Assembly: GCA_965261585.1 (NCBI GenBank)
Contig: CBDHDN010000048.1
Span: 1-56,657, forward strand
Source of the DNA: CBDHDN01 sp965261585
GTDB lineage: Bacteria > Pseudomonadota > Alphaproteobacteria > UBA6615
Length of the DNA stretch: 56,657 nucleotides
Direction: 5' to 3'
Notes under the pieces: model-generated
Told to the model about the DNA's origin: nothing
What the model saw: the letters and a program-made list of their open reading frames with translations, nothing else
Databases searched by the model: none
Program-made: the position numbers and the translations under genes
Shown here: in pieces, positions 7,881-16,555 of the stretch
Position numbering within the stretch: the stretch's first letter is position 1
Layout of the letters: the number at the start of each line of letters is the position of its first letter

Positions 7881-8819
7881 TCGCAATGCGGTGGCGAAGC
7901 AATTTGATGTGAGCATCAGCTTTGTTGTGAAGCTGATGCAGCGTTGGAAGCAGCGGGGCACGATCAAAGCCGACAAATACGGTGGCTGGAAGAAATCGAA
8001 ACTGGCTCCCCATGGCGATCGCATTCGGGCTCTGGTGATGGAGAATTGCGACATCACCATTGACGAGCTTTGCGTCTTGCTGGCCGCCGAGGGGATCGAG
8101 GCGAAGCGCTCGACGCTTGGCGACTTTCTTCTGGCTCAGGGGCTGAGTCGCAAAAAAAGACAGCCCACGCCGCCGAGCAGGAGCGCCCTGACGCCGCGGC
8201 GGCGCGAGCCACTTGGCGCAACGAGCAACCTGGGCTGATTGCCGAACGGCTGGTCTTTCTCGACGAGACCTGGGCGCGGACGAACATGGCCCGGCGTTAT
8301 GGCCGGGCACCGCGCGGCGAACGGGTGGTGGCGGCCATTCCCCATGGCCACTGGAAGACAACCACGTTCATTGCCGCCCTGCGTCACGACCGGATCACCG
8401 CGCCCTGCGTTTTCGATGGCCCGATCAACGGCGCAAGCTTCCTTGCCTGGGTCCAGCAAGCCCTGGTCCCGACCCTGTCCGCGGGCGACATCGTCATCAT
8501 GGACAACCTCTCCTCCCACAAGGTCGCCGGCGTACACGAGGCCATTGAGGCGGTCGGCGCAACCCCGCTCTACCTGCCGCCCTACAGCCCCGATCTCAAT
8601 CCCATCGAACAGGTCTTCGCCAAGCTCAAAGCCATTCTCCGCAAGGTCGGCGCCAGAACCGTCGATGACCTCTGGCGGGCAATTGGAAACGCCCTCGATG
8701 AATTCTCTCCAACCGAATGCAGAAACTACCTCGTCAATGCAGGATATTCCGTCTAAACCGGATGTGCTCTAGGGAGACATTCAACCTCTCCCTCTGACCG
8801 TAATCCCCATTTGACGCGC

Positions 8820-8885
8820 CATGGACCCCGGATCTCCGTCCGGGGTTTCTTTATGTTCTCTGTGCCTCTGTGCCTCTGTGGTTCA
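8820..8885 (-). repeat. Right arm of the ~65-bp inverted repeat
   Basis: Reads CCCCGGATCTCCGTCCGGGG (a self-complementary hairpin) then CTCTGTGCCTCTGTGCCTCT and GTGGTTC. This is the reverse complement of 6192-6262. Before the IS630 insertion the arms would have been about 90 bases apart. The iterated CTCTGTGCC unit resembles a repeat found in many bacterial genomes, often beside genes as a hairpin element. Confidence 0.8.
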
Positions 8886-8903
8886 ACAACCAACGCACCG
8901 CAT

Positions 8904-9911
8904 TCAGCCCGCGACGTCCTCCCACCGGCCGCTCTCGGCCGAACGAAAGACAGCGTCGATGACCGCCATGTTGCCGAGCGAATCCTCGAGGGTGTAGGCC
9001 TGCGGGCCCGCGCCGCGGATCGCCTGGGAGAACACGTCGCCCTGGATCGTGTACTGGTCCTCGACCGGAAACTCTTCGACCTTGGCGCTGCCGCCGCCGA
9101 GCACGCTGCCGTCGTCGACGAACAGCCGGTTCGCCTTGGCCGGCGGCGCGTTGCCCGGGATCTCGATCTCGATGCGCCCGGTCGTGCCGAAGAATTGCGC
9201 CCGCTGGTACGGCACCAGCTGGGTCGAGCACAGGAAGCTCGCCTGGCCGTTGGGGAAGTCCAATATCACCGTGTCCAGCCGGTCGGTGCGGAACGTCGGG
9301 TCCCGGTCGATCAGGGCGACGACGCGGCGCGGCTCGGTGCCGAAGACAAAACGGCAGGTGTTGATCGGATAGCAGCCGATGTCGTAGAGCGCACCGCCGC
9401 CGATGTCCGCCATATTGCGCACGTTGCCGGCGTCCACGTTCATGTAGCTGAACGACCACTGGGCGGCGCGCAGCTCGCCGATTGCGCCGCTTTGCACGAG
9501 CTCGCGCGCACGCAGCCACTGCGGCGCCGTGCGCACCATGAACGCCTCCTGGATCAGCACGCCGGCGCGGTCGCGCGCCGCCACGAGGGTCTTGGCCTCA
9601 GCGACGTCGAGGGCGATCGGCTTTTCGCACAGCACGTGCTTGCCGGCCTCGGCCGCCTTGATCGACCACGGCACGTGCAGGTGGTTCGGCAGCGGGATGT
9701 AGACGGCCTCGATATCGGGATCTTCCAACAGCGCCTCGTAGGACCCGTGGGCCTTGGCGATGCCCGACGCCGCGGCACTGCGCTTGGCCTTGTCGAGGTC
9801 GCGCGAGGCCAGCGCGACGATCTCCACATGCCGGCCCTGCTGCATCGCCGGGATGACCTTCTCCCGACCGATATTGGCGTCGCCGAGGACGCCCCATCGC
9901 ACACGCTCCAT
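8904..9911 (-). CDS. Gfo/Idh/MocA family NAD(P)-dependent oxidoreductase
   Basis: A 335-residue two-domain dehydrogenase. The N-terminal Rossmann fold has WGVLGDANIGREK for dinucleotide binding, AVYIPLPNHLH and the catalytic-lysine motif GKHVLCEKPIAL near residue 95. The C-terminal domain (from about residue 130) includes GGGALYDIGCYPIN, where the second half of the active site lies. Substrate unknown; family members act on sugars, inositols or trans-dihydrodiols. It stands alone, 33 bases upstream of csaA in transcript order reversed, and may share a transcript with it. Confidence 0.9.
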   Translation of the reverse strand: MERVRWGVLGDANIGREKVIPAMQQGRHVEIVALASRDLDKAKRSAAASGIAKAHGSYEALLEDPDIEAVYIPLPNHLHVPWSIKAAEAGKHVLCEKPIALDVAEAKTLVAARDRAGVLIQEAFMVRTAPQWLRARELVQSGAIGELRAAQWSFSYMNVDAGNVRNMADIGGGALYDIGCYPINTCRFVFGTEPRRVVALIDRDPTFRTDRLDTVILDFPNGQASFLCSTQLVPYQRAQFFGTTGRIEIEIPGNAPPAKANRLFVDDGSVLGGGSAKVEEFPVEDQYTIQGDVFSQAIRGAGPQAYTLEDSLGNMAVIDAVFRSAESGRWEDVAG

Positions 9912-9944
9912 GTTTCCTCCCTGCGGGCCGCTATAGTGCCCCGT

Positions 9945-10280
9945 TCAATACAGCCGGCCCCCGTCCGGCGCCGGCCGGTCGATGCCCACGAGCACGACCT
10001 CCCCGTCCGCGCCGGGGAAGCCGAGCACCAGGACCTCGGACATGATCTTGCCGATCTGCCGCGGCGGAAAATTGACGACGGCCGCAACCCGGCGCTCGAT
10101 CAGCGCGTCGGCGGTATAGTTCGTCGTCACTTGGGCCGATGATTTCCTGACGCCGATCGCGTCGCCGAAATCGACCTCGAGCACATAGGCGGGGCGCCGC
10201 GCGTTCGGCAACGGCGTCGCGGTCCTGATCGTGCCAAGGCGGATGTCCACCTTCACGAAATCGTCGTAGTCGATGGGCAT
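9945..10280 (-). CDS. csaA: CsaA/YgjH-type tRNA-binding domain protein
   Basis: 111 residues forming a single EMAP-II-like OB fold. It opens YDDFVKVDIRLGTIRTATPL, a typical tRNA-binding-domain start, and contains VVNFPPRQIGKIMSEVLVLG, matching the CsaA end motif. CsaA proteins have been described as chaperones of the Sec pathway and bind nucleic acids. Length matches the family (about 110). Confidence 0.9.
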   Translation of the reverse strand: MPIDYDDFVKVDIRLGTIRTATPLPNARRPAYVLEVDFGDAIGVRKSSAQVTTNYTADALIERRVAAVVNFPPRQIGKIMSEVLVLGFPGADGEVVLVGIDRPAPDGGRLY

Positions 10281-10317
10281 GGCGGGCGCACGCTAGCAAA
10301 CCGCGGCAGACAAGAAC

Positions 10318-10343
10318 AAGGCCGCCCCGACAAGGGCGGCCTT
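10318..10343. terminator. Hairpin, probable terminator downstream of the phasin gene
   Basis: AAGGCCGCCCC and GGGCGGCCTT form a 10-base-pair GC-rich stem with a 5-6 base loop. It lies 54 bases past the phasin stop and 38 bases upstream of the csaA start, so it can end phasin transcription before csaA. Confidence 0.65.
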
Positions 10344-10396
10344 CAGTCTTCGCCGGCCGGCTGGGTACCCGCGCCGACGGCGTGCGGAAAAGACCG

Positions 10397-10822
10397 CTAT
10401 CGCTGGGCCTTATCGGCGGCGCTGCGCACTTCGTCGAGGCTCTCGGCCACGCGCTTGTTGATGGCCTCGAACGCCGCGCCCTGGGCCTTGACGACCATCT
10501 CCGACAGCTCGCGCATGTTGGCGACGGCCGTCTCGAACGCCGTCTTGGTCAGCTCGGTCTGCTTGGCCAACTTGTCGGCGGGGTCCGCCTCGGCGACGGC
10601 ACGGGCCGCTTCGGCGGCCTCGCCGAGCGACGACTGCAGGATCTCGGCCTGCCGCTTGGCGACCGCTTGCGCGCCCTCGACGGCCGCTTGATTGACCTGT
10701 GCGACGGCCTCCAGATTGCGCCGTTGTGCCGCCCACAGGGCCTCGGCATCGACGCCGGGAATGCGAAGGTCCTGAATGATTTTCATGAAATCCGCGTTGA
10801 ACGGGAATGCCTGCTCAGCCAT
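10397..10822 (-). CDS. phaP: Phasin family protein (polyhydroxyalkanoate granule-associated)
   Basis: A 141-residue all-helical Ala/Glu/Gln-rich protein with the Phasin_2 pattern: MAEQAFPFNADFMKIIQDLR, AQRRNLEAVAQVNQAAVEGA and a late heptad-rich helix ending VRSAADKAQR. Phasins coat PHA granules, so the host probably makes polyhydroxyalkanoate. Preceded by two copies of a TGCACTGCA-type palindrome (10855-10925), the kind of site bound by PhaR in alphaproteobacteria. The specific symbol is an inference from family and promoter. Confidence 0.85.
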   Translation of the reverse strand: MAEQAFPFNADFMKIIQDLRIPGVDAEALWAAQRRNLEAVAQVNQAAVEGAQAVAKRQAEILQSSLGEAAEAARAVAEADPADKLAKQTELTKTAFETAVANMRELSEMVVKAQGAAFEAINKRVAESLDEVRSAADKAQR

Positions 10823-10854
10823 TTTCTGTCCTCGGGGTCTGTTCTCGGGTTAAA

Positions 10855-10925
10855 TTGTGCACTGCACAATGACGAAATAGGCTTCATCTACCCGGCTGTC
10901 AACGAATTTTTGTTGCAGTGCACAA
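10855..10925. promoter_or_regulatory. Twin palindromic operators upstream of the phasin gene
   Basis: TTGTGCACTGCACAA at 10855-10869 is a perfect palindrome around one base. TTGCAGTGCACAA at 10913-10925 repeats it imperfectly about 56 bases away. TGC-rich inverted repeats before phasin genes are known PhaR targets; binding by PhaR here is inferred. Confidence 0.5.
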
Positions 10926-10955
10926 TAGAGGCCCGAACGCGGCCCCGCAGCGCGG

Positions 10956-11570
10956 CTAGCTGGCAGTAGTCTCGGCCGTCGGCCGTGGCTTGTCGGCGCC
11001 GGCCGTGAGGCCGAGCCAGGTGTCGGCGCGGCGCAGGTTGCGGTCGAGCGCGGCCATCGTCTGGCCGAGGTCCGGGTCGTCGTCCTCGAGCCAGACCCGC
11101 TGCACCGCCAGCCACACCGCCGCCAGCCCCTTGATCCGCAGCTTGCCGCGCAGACCGCCGGTCGGGATGCCGGCGGCGACCAGCATCCAGGCGACCGAAC
11201 GCACGACCTGCGGCACCACCGCCGCGGCGGTCAGCGGGTCGCGCGGCAGGTCGGCCGCGATCCGCCCGATGGCCTGCTTGTAGGGGGCGAGCGCGTCGAA
11301 ACGGCGCATCAACGTGTCGAACAGGCGATCGCGCGGCGTGTCCTCCGGCTCCGGCCCCGCCGTGCCCGCCAGCACCTCCATGTCGATCTGGCGCGCGAAC
11401 GCCGCCAACACCGCCGGTTTGCTCGGCGCCCCGGCGTAGGCCTGGGCCAGCGGCACCTTGGCCGCCTGGACGATGTCGAGGTAGCTGACGGCCGCCCAGC
11501 CGCGCTCGGCAGCCAGGCGCATGGCGGCCTCGACCATCGCATTCGTGGGTTCGGTCGGCTTGCGGGCCAT
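10956..11570 (-). CDS. TetR-family transcriptional regulator
   Basis: 204 residues. The N-terminal TetR helix-turn-helix (about residues 10-55) includes MVEAAMRLAAERGWAAVSYL and VPLAQAYAGAPSKPAVLAAF. The C-terminal part is a helical ligand/dimer domain (DALAPYKQAIGRIAADLPRD) with a COQ9-like flavour. It is 94 bases downstream of proC, a common alphaproteobacterial arrangement. Ligand unknown; a COQ9-related role is possible but not shown. Confidence 0.8.
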   Translation of the reverse strand: MARKPTEPTNAMVEAAMRLAAERGWAAVSYLDIVQAAKVPLAQAYAGAPSKPAVLAAFARQIDMEVLAGTAGPEPEDTPRDRLFDTLMRRFDALAPYKQAIGRIAADLPRDPLTAAAVVPQVVRSVAWMLVAAGIPTGGLRGKLRIKGLAAVWLAVQRVWLEDDDPDLGQTMAALDRNLRRADTWLGLTAGADKPRPTAETTAS

Positions 11571-11664
11571 GCGGGCGCTCCTTCGCGCTCACCATATGCC
11601 GGCCGGCCGCGCCTGTTAAGCGGCAGCGGCGCGGGCGTCACCCGGTTGGGTGAGCCGGCGGCGC

Positions 11665-12480
11665 TCAGGCGAGATCGCGCGAGCGTGCTGTCGCCGCGGC
11701 GACGGCCCGGCTGAGCAGCGGCTGCAGCCCGTCTGCGGCCATCAGCACCTGCAACGCCGCCTCGGTCGTGCCGCCGGGACTCGTGACGTTGGCCCGCAGG
11801 ACCGCCGCCGGGTCGTCCGCCGCGTCGAGCAGCGCGCCGCTGCCGGCCACGGTCACGCGCGCCAGCTGGGCCGCCAGCTTCGTCGGCAGGCCGCTGTCGA
11901 TACCGGCCCGGGCGAGCGCCTCGACGAGCAGGAAGACGTAGGCCGGGCCGCTGCCCGAGACCGCGGTCACCGCATCCATCAGCGCCTCGTCGCTGATCCA
12001 GGCGACCTCGCCGACGGCGCCCAGCAGCGCGCCGCAGAGGTCGCGCTGGGCCGCCGCGACACCGGCATTGGGGCACAGCACGCTCATGCCCCGGCCGACC
12101 GCGGCGGGCGTGTTCGGCATGGCCCGCACGACGGCCGCCTGCGGCCCCAGATGCCGGCTGAAGAACGCCAGCGGCGTGCCGGCGGCGATCGACATGAACA
12201 CCGTCTCGGCCCGCACATATGCCGCGTAGGGCGGCACGACCCGTTCCATGCCCTGGGGCTTGACGGCAAAGACGACGACGGCCGGGACGAGACCGGGGTC
12301 GATCGCGCCGGCATCGTCGATGCGCGCGACGCCGGCCGCCGCCAGAGCAGCGGCGTCGGGGCCCGGCTGCGGTTCGACGACGACGACGTCGCCGGGCCCG
12401 GCGATGCCTTGATCGAGCCAGCCGCGCAGCAGGGCGCTGCCCATCCGGCCGCAGCCGACGAGGACCAGCGGCCCGGCCAT
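11665..12480 (-). CDS. proC: Pyrroline-5-carboxylate reductase
   Basis: 271 residues. N-terminal Rossmann motif LVLVGCGRMGSALLRGW binds NAD(P)H. AVKPQGMERVV and RAMPNTPAAVG are ProC signatures. The C-terminal dimerisation domain carries AVSGSGPAYVFLLVEAL and the signature ending VTSPGGTTEAAL. It catalyses the last step of proline synthesis. The start codon directly follows the stop of the upstream YbjN-like gene, so the two are co-translated. Confidence 0.95.
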   Translation of the reverse strand: MAGPLVLVGCGRMGSALLRGWLDQGIAGPGDVVVVEPQPGPDAAALAAAGVARIDDAGAIDPGLVPAVVVFAVKPQGMERVVPPYAAYVRAETVFMSIAAGTPLAFFSRHLGPQAAVVRAMPNTPAAVGRGMSVLCPNAGVAAAQRDLCGALLGAVGEVAWISDEALMDAVTAVSGSGPAYVFLLVEALARAGIDSGLPTKLAAQLARVTVAGSGALLDAADDPAAVLRANVTSPGGTTEAALQVLMAADGLQPLLSRAVAAATARSRDLA

Positions 12481-12984
12481 TCAGGCGTGGCCCACGGTGT
12501 CGAGGATCGACGCCGTCAGGGCGTCGACCGGGCGCCGGCCGCCCCAGACGACGTACTGGAACGCCGGATAGAACCGGTCGACCTCGCTGAGGGCGATGTC
12601 GACCAGGTCCTCGACCTGCTCCGCCGACAGCAACCCGCCGCGCAGCAGCAGGGCGTGCCGGAATGACGGCAGGCCCGCCTCGGCCGAGATGTCGAAATGG
12701 CCGACCCACAGCTTGTCGTTGGCCAACGCCAGCAGCTCGTGCACGGCCGGCCAGCGGTCCGGCGGGACGCGGGCATCGAACGTACAGCTCGCGTGCAGCG
12801 CGCCGAGCGGCTCCATCCACACGAACAGCAGCTGATAGTCGCTCCAGCGCCCCGTGACCTCGGCCACCAGCTCGTCCTGCGCCGTGCGGACCGCCGACCA
12901 GCGCCGGACCTCGATCGAATGCTCGACGAGATCAAGCGGGTGGCCGCGCCTGTCGGATGTTTCCAGGGCGGTGCTCACCGGCAT
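12481..12984 (-). CDS. YbjN domain protein
   Basis: 167 residues from Met at 12984, which is preceded by GGAGGCGCAAAT, a better site than the more upstream Met at 13041. Contains the YbjN pattern: an early ALETSDRRGHPLDLVE, WSDYQLLFVWMEPLGALH and late YYPAFQYVVW-like RFYPAFQYVVWGG. YbjN proteins resemble type III secretion chaperones in fold but their function is poorly known. This gene precedes proC in many alphaproteobacteria. Confidence 0.85.
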   Translation of the reverse strand: MPVSTALETSDRRGHPLDLVEHSIEVRRWSAVRTAQDELVAEVTGRWSDYQLLFVWMEPLGALHASCTFDARVPPDRWPAVHELLALANDKLWVGHFDISAEAGLPSFRHALLLRGGLLSAEQVEDLVDIALSEVDRFYPAFQYVVWGGRRPVDALTASILDTVGHA

Positions 12985-13195
12985 ATTTGCGCCTCCGTGA
13001 AGTCCTCGCCAGGGATCCGGGTCCAAGGTCAAGGCACACACGACATATGGGCCACGACACTACTAATTGTGTGAATGCCGCAGCCGACCTACTAGGTAGG
13101 GTAAGGTGTCAGAAAGTTACGTGCGCCGCAACCATCAGGCAGCGCATGGTGGACGCACATGCTGTGGACAAATTGCGGACTTCGCCCGCGCCGGC

Positions 13196-13480
13196 TCAGT
13201 CGTCCTCGCCGGTTTTCGCCGCTGAGGCCGCCGCCGGTGCCTTGCCGCCCTCGAGGGCGCGGACGCGCTGCTCCAGCGCCTCCTGCTCGGTGCGCGCCTT
13301 CGCCGCCATGGCCTTGACGACCTCGAACTCCTCACGCCGCACCAGGTCCATCTCGGCCAGCAGCCGGTCCAGCCGCGCCCGCACCTGGCCCTCGATCTCC
13401 TGGCGCAGGCCGGCCATGACGCCGGCGGCGCCGCTGGTCAGACGGGCCAGGTCGTCCAGCAGCCGGTTCTGGCTCCGCAT
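13196..13480 (-). CDS. ubiK: UbiK-type ubiquinone biosynthesis accessory factor
   Basis: 94 residues from MRSQNRLLDDLARLTSGAAG to an acidic tail. The long coiled-coil C-terminal half (REEFEVVKAMAAKARTEQE, LEQRVRALEG) is diagnostic of the UbiK/BMFP (YqiC) family, which supports aerobic ubiquinone synthesis and binds lipids. Stands alone, convergent with nothing, and divergent from the heptose epimerase gene. Confidence 0.85.
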   Translation of the reverse strand: MRSQNRLLDDLARLTSGAAGVMAGLRQEIEGQVRARLDRLLAEMDLVRREEFEVVKAMAAKARTEQEALEQRVRALEGGKAPAAASAAKTGEDD

Positions 13481-13657
13481 TTCGCAACTCTCCTCTCGCA
13501 CCTGCCGCTCAGGATATTGTGCCCGCCCACGGCAAGACAAGGCAGGCCGCCGATCCGCGCGGGATTGCCGCCCTCAGGCCGTGCCCCTATAAGGGCCCTG
13601 CCCACTGGGCCGGCCCACGGACATCGACGGGGGCTGACGGTCGAGGACTGAGCCCAC

Positions 13658-14644
13658 ATGATCCTGGTCACCGGCGGTGCCGGCTTTATCGGCTCCAACC
13701 TGCTTGCCCGACGCGCCGAACAGGAGGCGCCGCCCGCGGCCGTCTGCGACCGCCTGGGCGATGGCGACAAATGGCGCAATATCGCCAAGCGGGAGATCGC
13801 CGCCCTGGTGCAGCCGGACGATCTGGCGCGCTGGCTCGACGCCAACGCCGCGACGGTCGAGGCGATCGTCCATCTCGGCGCGATCTCGGCGACCACGGCG
13901 ACCGACGCCGACGCCGTCATCGCCACCAACTTCACGCTCAGCCAGGACCTGTGGAACTGGTGCGCGGCCCATGGCATCCCGTTCGTCTATGCCTCGTCCG
14001 CCGCGGTCTACGGCGACGGCGCGGCCGGCTTCGACGACGTCTTCGAAGGCGCCGCGATGGCCCGCCTGCGGCCGATGAACCCCTATGGCTGGTCGAAGCT
14101 GGCCTTCGACCGTTGGGTCGCGACGACGGTGGCGGCAGGGCAGCCACGGCCGCCGCAGTGGGCCGGGCTGCGGTTCTTCAACGTCTACGGCCCCAACGAG
14201 CAGCACAAGGGCACGCAGCGCAGCGTCGTCCCGCAGGTCCATGCGCAAATCGAGGCGACGGGCCGCGCCGTCCTGTTCCGCTCGCACCGGCCGGACTGCC
14301 CGGACGGCGGCCAGAGCCGCGATTTCGTCTGGGTCGACGACTGCGCGGCCGTCATCGGCTGGCTGCTCGACAACCCGGGGATCGAGGGCTTGTTCAATGT
14401 CGGCACCGGCCGGGCCCGCAGTTTCGCCGACCTCGCAACCGCCGTCTTCCACGCCCTCGACAAGCCGGCGCAGATCGACTACGTGGACACGCCAACAGAA
14501 TTGCGCGCGCGTTACCAATATTTCACGGAAGCGCGAATAGACCGTCTGCGCGCCGCTGGCTACGATCGGCCGTTCACGACCCTTGACGACGGCGTTCGGC
14601 GCTACGTGAGCGACTATCTGGCGGCGCCCGACCCGTATCGGTGA
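13658..14644 (+). CDS. hldD: ADP-L-glycero-D-manno-heptose 6-epimerase
   Basis: 328 residues, extended SDR. NAD-binding MILVTGGAGFIGSNL at the start, the DGDKWRNIAKREI region typical of RfaD/HldD, ASSAAVYG and the catalytic YGWSKL (Tyr-x-x-x-Lys). FNVYGPNEQHKG and RDFVWVDDCA are further family motifs. It makes ADP-L-glycero-D-manno-heptose for the lipopolysaccharide inner core. Ends within reach of the lgt start, so likely the first gene of a plus-strand operon. Confidence 0.93.
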   Translation: MILVTGGAGFIGSNLLARRAEQEAPPAAVCDRLGDGDKWRNIAKREIAALVQPDDLARWLDANAATVEAIVHLGAISATTATDADAVIATNFTLSQDLWNWCAAHGIPFVYASSAAVYGDGAAGFDDVFEGAAMARLRPMNPYGWSKLAFDRWVATTVAAGQPRPPQWAGLRFFNVYGPNEQHKGTQRSVVPQVHAQIEATGRAVLFRSHRPDCPDGGQSRDFVWVDDCAAVIGWLLDNPGIEGLFNVGTGRARSFADLATAVFHALDKPAQIDYVDTPTELRARYQYFTEARIDRLRAAGYDRPFTTLDDGVRRYVSDYLAAPDPYR

Positions 14645-14658
14645 GGAGTCCGGGACAG

Positions 14659-15454
14659 GTGCAGTTCCCCAACTTCGACCCGATTGCCATTCAGCTGGGC
14701 CCCCTGGCCATCCGCTGGTACGCGCTCGCCTTCATCAGTGGGCTGCTGGCCGGCTGGGGATACATCGTCTACCTGCTGCAACGGCCGCCGACGGCCATGA
14801 CGAAAACCGACGTCAGCGACTTCTTCACTTGGGCCATCATCGGCGTCGTGGCCGGCGGCCGCGTCGGCTATGTCTCGTTCTATATGCCTGGCTACTACGC
14901 CTCGAACCCGCTGGAAGTCTTCTTCCTGTGGCAGGGCGGCATGTCGTTCCACGGCGGGTTGATCGGCATGCTGGTCGTCATCGCCGCCTTTGCCCACAAG
15001 CGCAAGGTGACGCTGCTGGCGTTGTCCGACCTGGTCGCCGCGGCAACACCCGATCGGGCTGTTCCTCGGGCGCATCGCCAACTTCATCAATGGCGAGCTG
15101 TACGGCCGGCCGACGGACGTGCCCTGGGCCGTTGTCTTTCCCGGCGCCGGTGAAGTCGGCCGCCATCCCAGCCAGCTCTACGAAGCGGCGCTGGAAGGGC
15201 TGGTCTTGTTCCTGGTGCTGTTTGCGCTGGCCCGCTTTGCCAGCGCGCGGACACGCCCGGGGCTGATTACCGGCGTCTTCCTGCTTGGCTATGGCATTGC
15301 CCGCACGATCGTTGAAACGGTGCGCGAGCCGGACATCCAGATCGGCTACCTGCTCGGTGGCGCGACGTTGGGGCAGCTCTTGTCGATCCCGCTCGTACTG
15401 GGCGGCATCTGGCTCATCAGCCGCGCCGGGCGGAGTGCCTCGAAGCCGGCGTGA
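14659..15454 (+). pseudogene. lgt: Prolipoprotein diacylglyceryl transferase, frameshifted in this sequence
   Basis: Lgt transfers diacylglycerol to the lipobox Cys of prolipoproteins at the inner membrane. The first frame holds membrane segments, GRVGYVSFYMPGYY and GGMSFHGGLIG, then breaks after LSDLVAAATP near 15046-15051. The +1 frame continues IGLFLGRIANFINGELYG, GRHPSQLYEA and the last transmembrane helices, ending at 15454. One extra C in ACACCCGATCGG explains the break. GTG at 14659 with AGGAG upstream is the likely start; GTG at 14641 is possible. Because lgt is normally essential, a sequence error or a second copy is as likely as true loss. Confidence 0.85.
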
Positions 15455-16542
15455 CACCCCTCACCCGCCTGCTGCGGCAGCGCATCGCGGCGCACGGGCC
15501 GCTGACGATCGCCGAGTACATGGCGACGGCCCTGAGCCACCCGACGCTTGGCTACTACATGACCCGTGACCCGATCGGGCGTGCCGGCGACTTTGTCACC
15601 GCGCCCGAGGTCAGCCAGATGTTCGGCGAGCTCCTCGGCCTGTGGTGCGCCGACGCCTGGCTGCAGGCCGGCCGGCCGCGCCGCGCCAATCTCGTCGAGC
15701 TGGGCCCTGGACACGGCACGCTGATGGCCGATGCGCTGCGGGCGCTGGCCAGGGTGCCGGACTTTCTCGAAGCCGCGCGGATCTACCTCGTCGAGACCAG
15801 CCCGGCCCTGCGGCACCGTCAGGCGGACACCCTGGCCGCGGCGCGGGCCGGTGGTGTCGCGATCGCCTGGTGCGCCGGGCTCGACGAGGTCCCGCCGGGG
15901 CCGCTGCTCCTGCTCGCGAACGAGTTCTTCGATGCCCTGCCGGTGCGCCAGTTCGAACACCTCGCCGATGGCTGGCACGAGCGCACCGTGACCGCCGCGG
16001 CAACCGGCGGCGGCCTCGCGTTCGGCCATCGCGCCACGGTCGAAACGACGGCGCTGCCGGCGGCGGCGCGGGCCGCGCCCGTCGGCGCCATGGCCGAGGC
16101 CTGCCCGGAGGCGCAAGCGATCATCGCCGACATCGCCCGCCGGATCACCGGCGACGGCGGTGCTGCCCTGGTCGTCGACTATGGCGCCGCGACGCCCGCC
16201 GCCGGCGACACCCTGCAGGCGGTGCGCGGCCACGCCTCTGCCCCGGTGTTGGCGGCACCGGGCGAGGCCGACCTGACCGCGCATGTCGACTTCGGCACGC
16301 TCGGCCGCGTCGCTCGCGACGCGGGCGCCGCCGCGCACGGCCCGATCGCGCAGGCACGACTGCTGCGCCGGCTCGGCGTCGAGGCCCGCGCGGCACAGCT
16401 CGCCGCGGCTGCAACAGACGCCCAACGGGGCGCCATCGCCGCGGCCGTGCAGCGCTTGATCGGACCGCGGGAAATGGGCACGCTGTTCCTGGCCTTGGCA
16501 ATCACGCCGGCCGACTCGGACGCACCAGCCGGCTTCAGCTGA
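15451..16542 (+). CDS. MidA/NDUFAF7-family SAM-dependent methyltransferase
   Basis: 363 residues, GTG start overlapping the lgt end by four bases. Family markers: IAEYMATALSHPTLGYYMTRD, GRAGDFVTAPEVSQMFGE, the SAM loop VELGPGHGTLMADAL, and ANEFFDALPVRQF. The mitochondrial homologue methylates an arginine of a complex I subunit; a role in complex I assembly is plausible here but inferred. Between lgt and pgeF, a conserved alphaproteobacterial order. Confidence 0.9.
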   Translation: MTPLTRLLRQRIAAHGPLTIAEYMATALSHPTLGYYMTRDPIGRAGDFVTAPEVSQMFGELLGLWCADAWLQAGRPRRANLVELGPGHGTLMADALRALARVPDFLEAARIYLVETSPALRHRQADTLAAARAGGVAIAWCAGLDEVPPGPLLLLANEFFDALPVRQFEHLADGWHERTVTAAATGGGLAFGHRATVETTALPAAARAAPVGAMAEACPEAQAIIADIARRITGDGGAALVVDYGAATPAAGDTLQAVRGHASAPVLAAPGEADLTAHVDFGTLGRVARDAGAAAHGPIAQARLLRRLGVEARAAQLAAAATDAQRGAIAAAVQRLIGPREMGTLFLALAITPADSDAPAGFS

Positions 16543-16555
16543 AGACATCGTCACC

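Larger units (their letters stand above)
6387..8756 (+). pseudogene. IS630-family transposase of copy 1, split by an insertion
   Basis: The first ORF starts MTRPYSEDLRERVVRVVESG at 6387 with AAAGGAGG upstream. It is cut at 6451 and resumes at 7881 (SRNAVAKQFDVSISFVVKL), ending at 8238. The second ORF, in the -1 frame and open to 8756, carries the DDE residues: LDETWARTN, IMDNLSSHK and PDLNPIEQVFAKLK. The two join at an A7 tract at 8152-8158, probably by programmed -1 frameshifting. The insertion destroys the helix-turn-helix part. Confidence 0.85.
6289..8771 (+). mobile_element. IS630-family element, copy 1, interrupted by an IS3-like element
   Basis: Ends are TAGAGCGGGTCCGGCATAGAC on the left and the complement of TAGAGCACATCCGGTTTAGAC on the right, flanked by TA as expected for IS630 target duplication. 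Removing the inserted element (6452-7866) and one 14-base repeat restores an element of about 1.05 kb, nearly identical to the intact copy at 25303-26356. It sits between the two arms of the inverted repeat at 6192-6262 and 8820-8885. Confidence 0.9.

Noticed and set aside
11309..12820. Minus-strand open frame of 503 codons
   Set aside because: Out-of-frame shadow of proC and the TetR gene.
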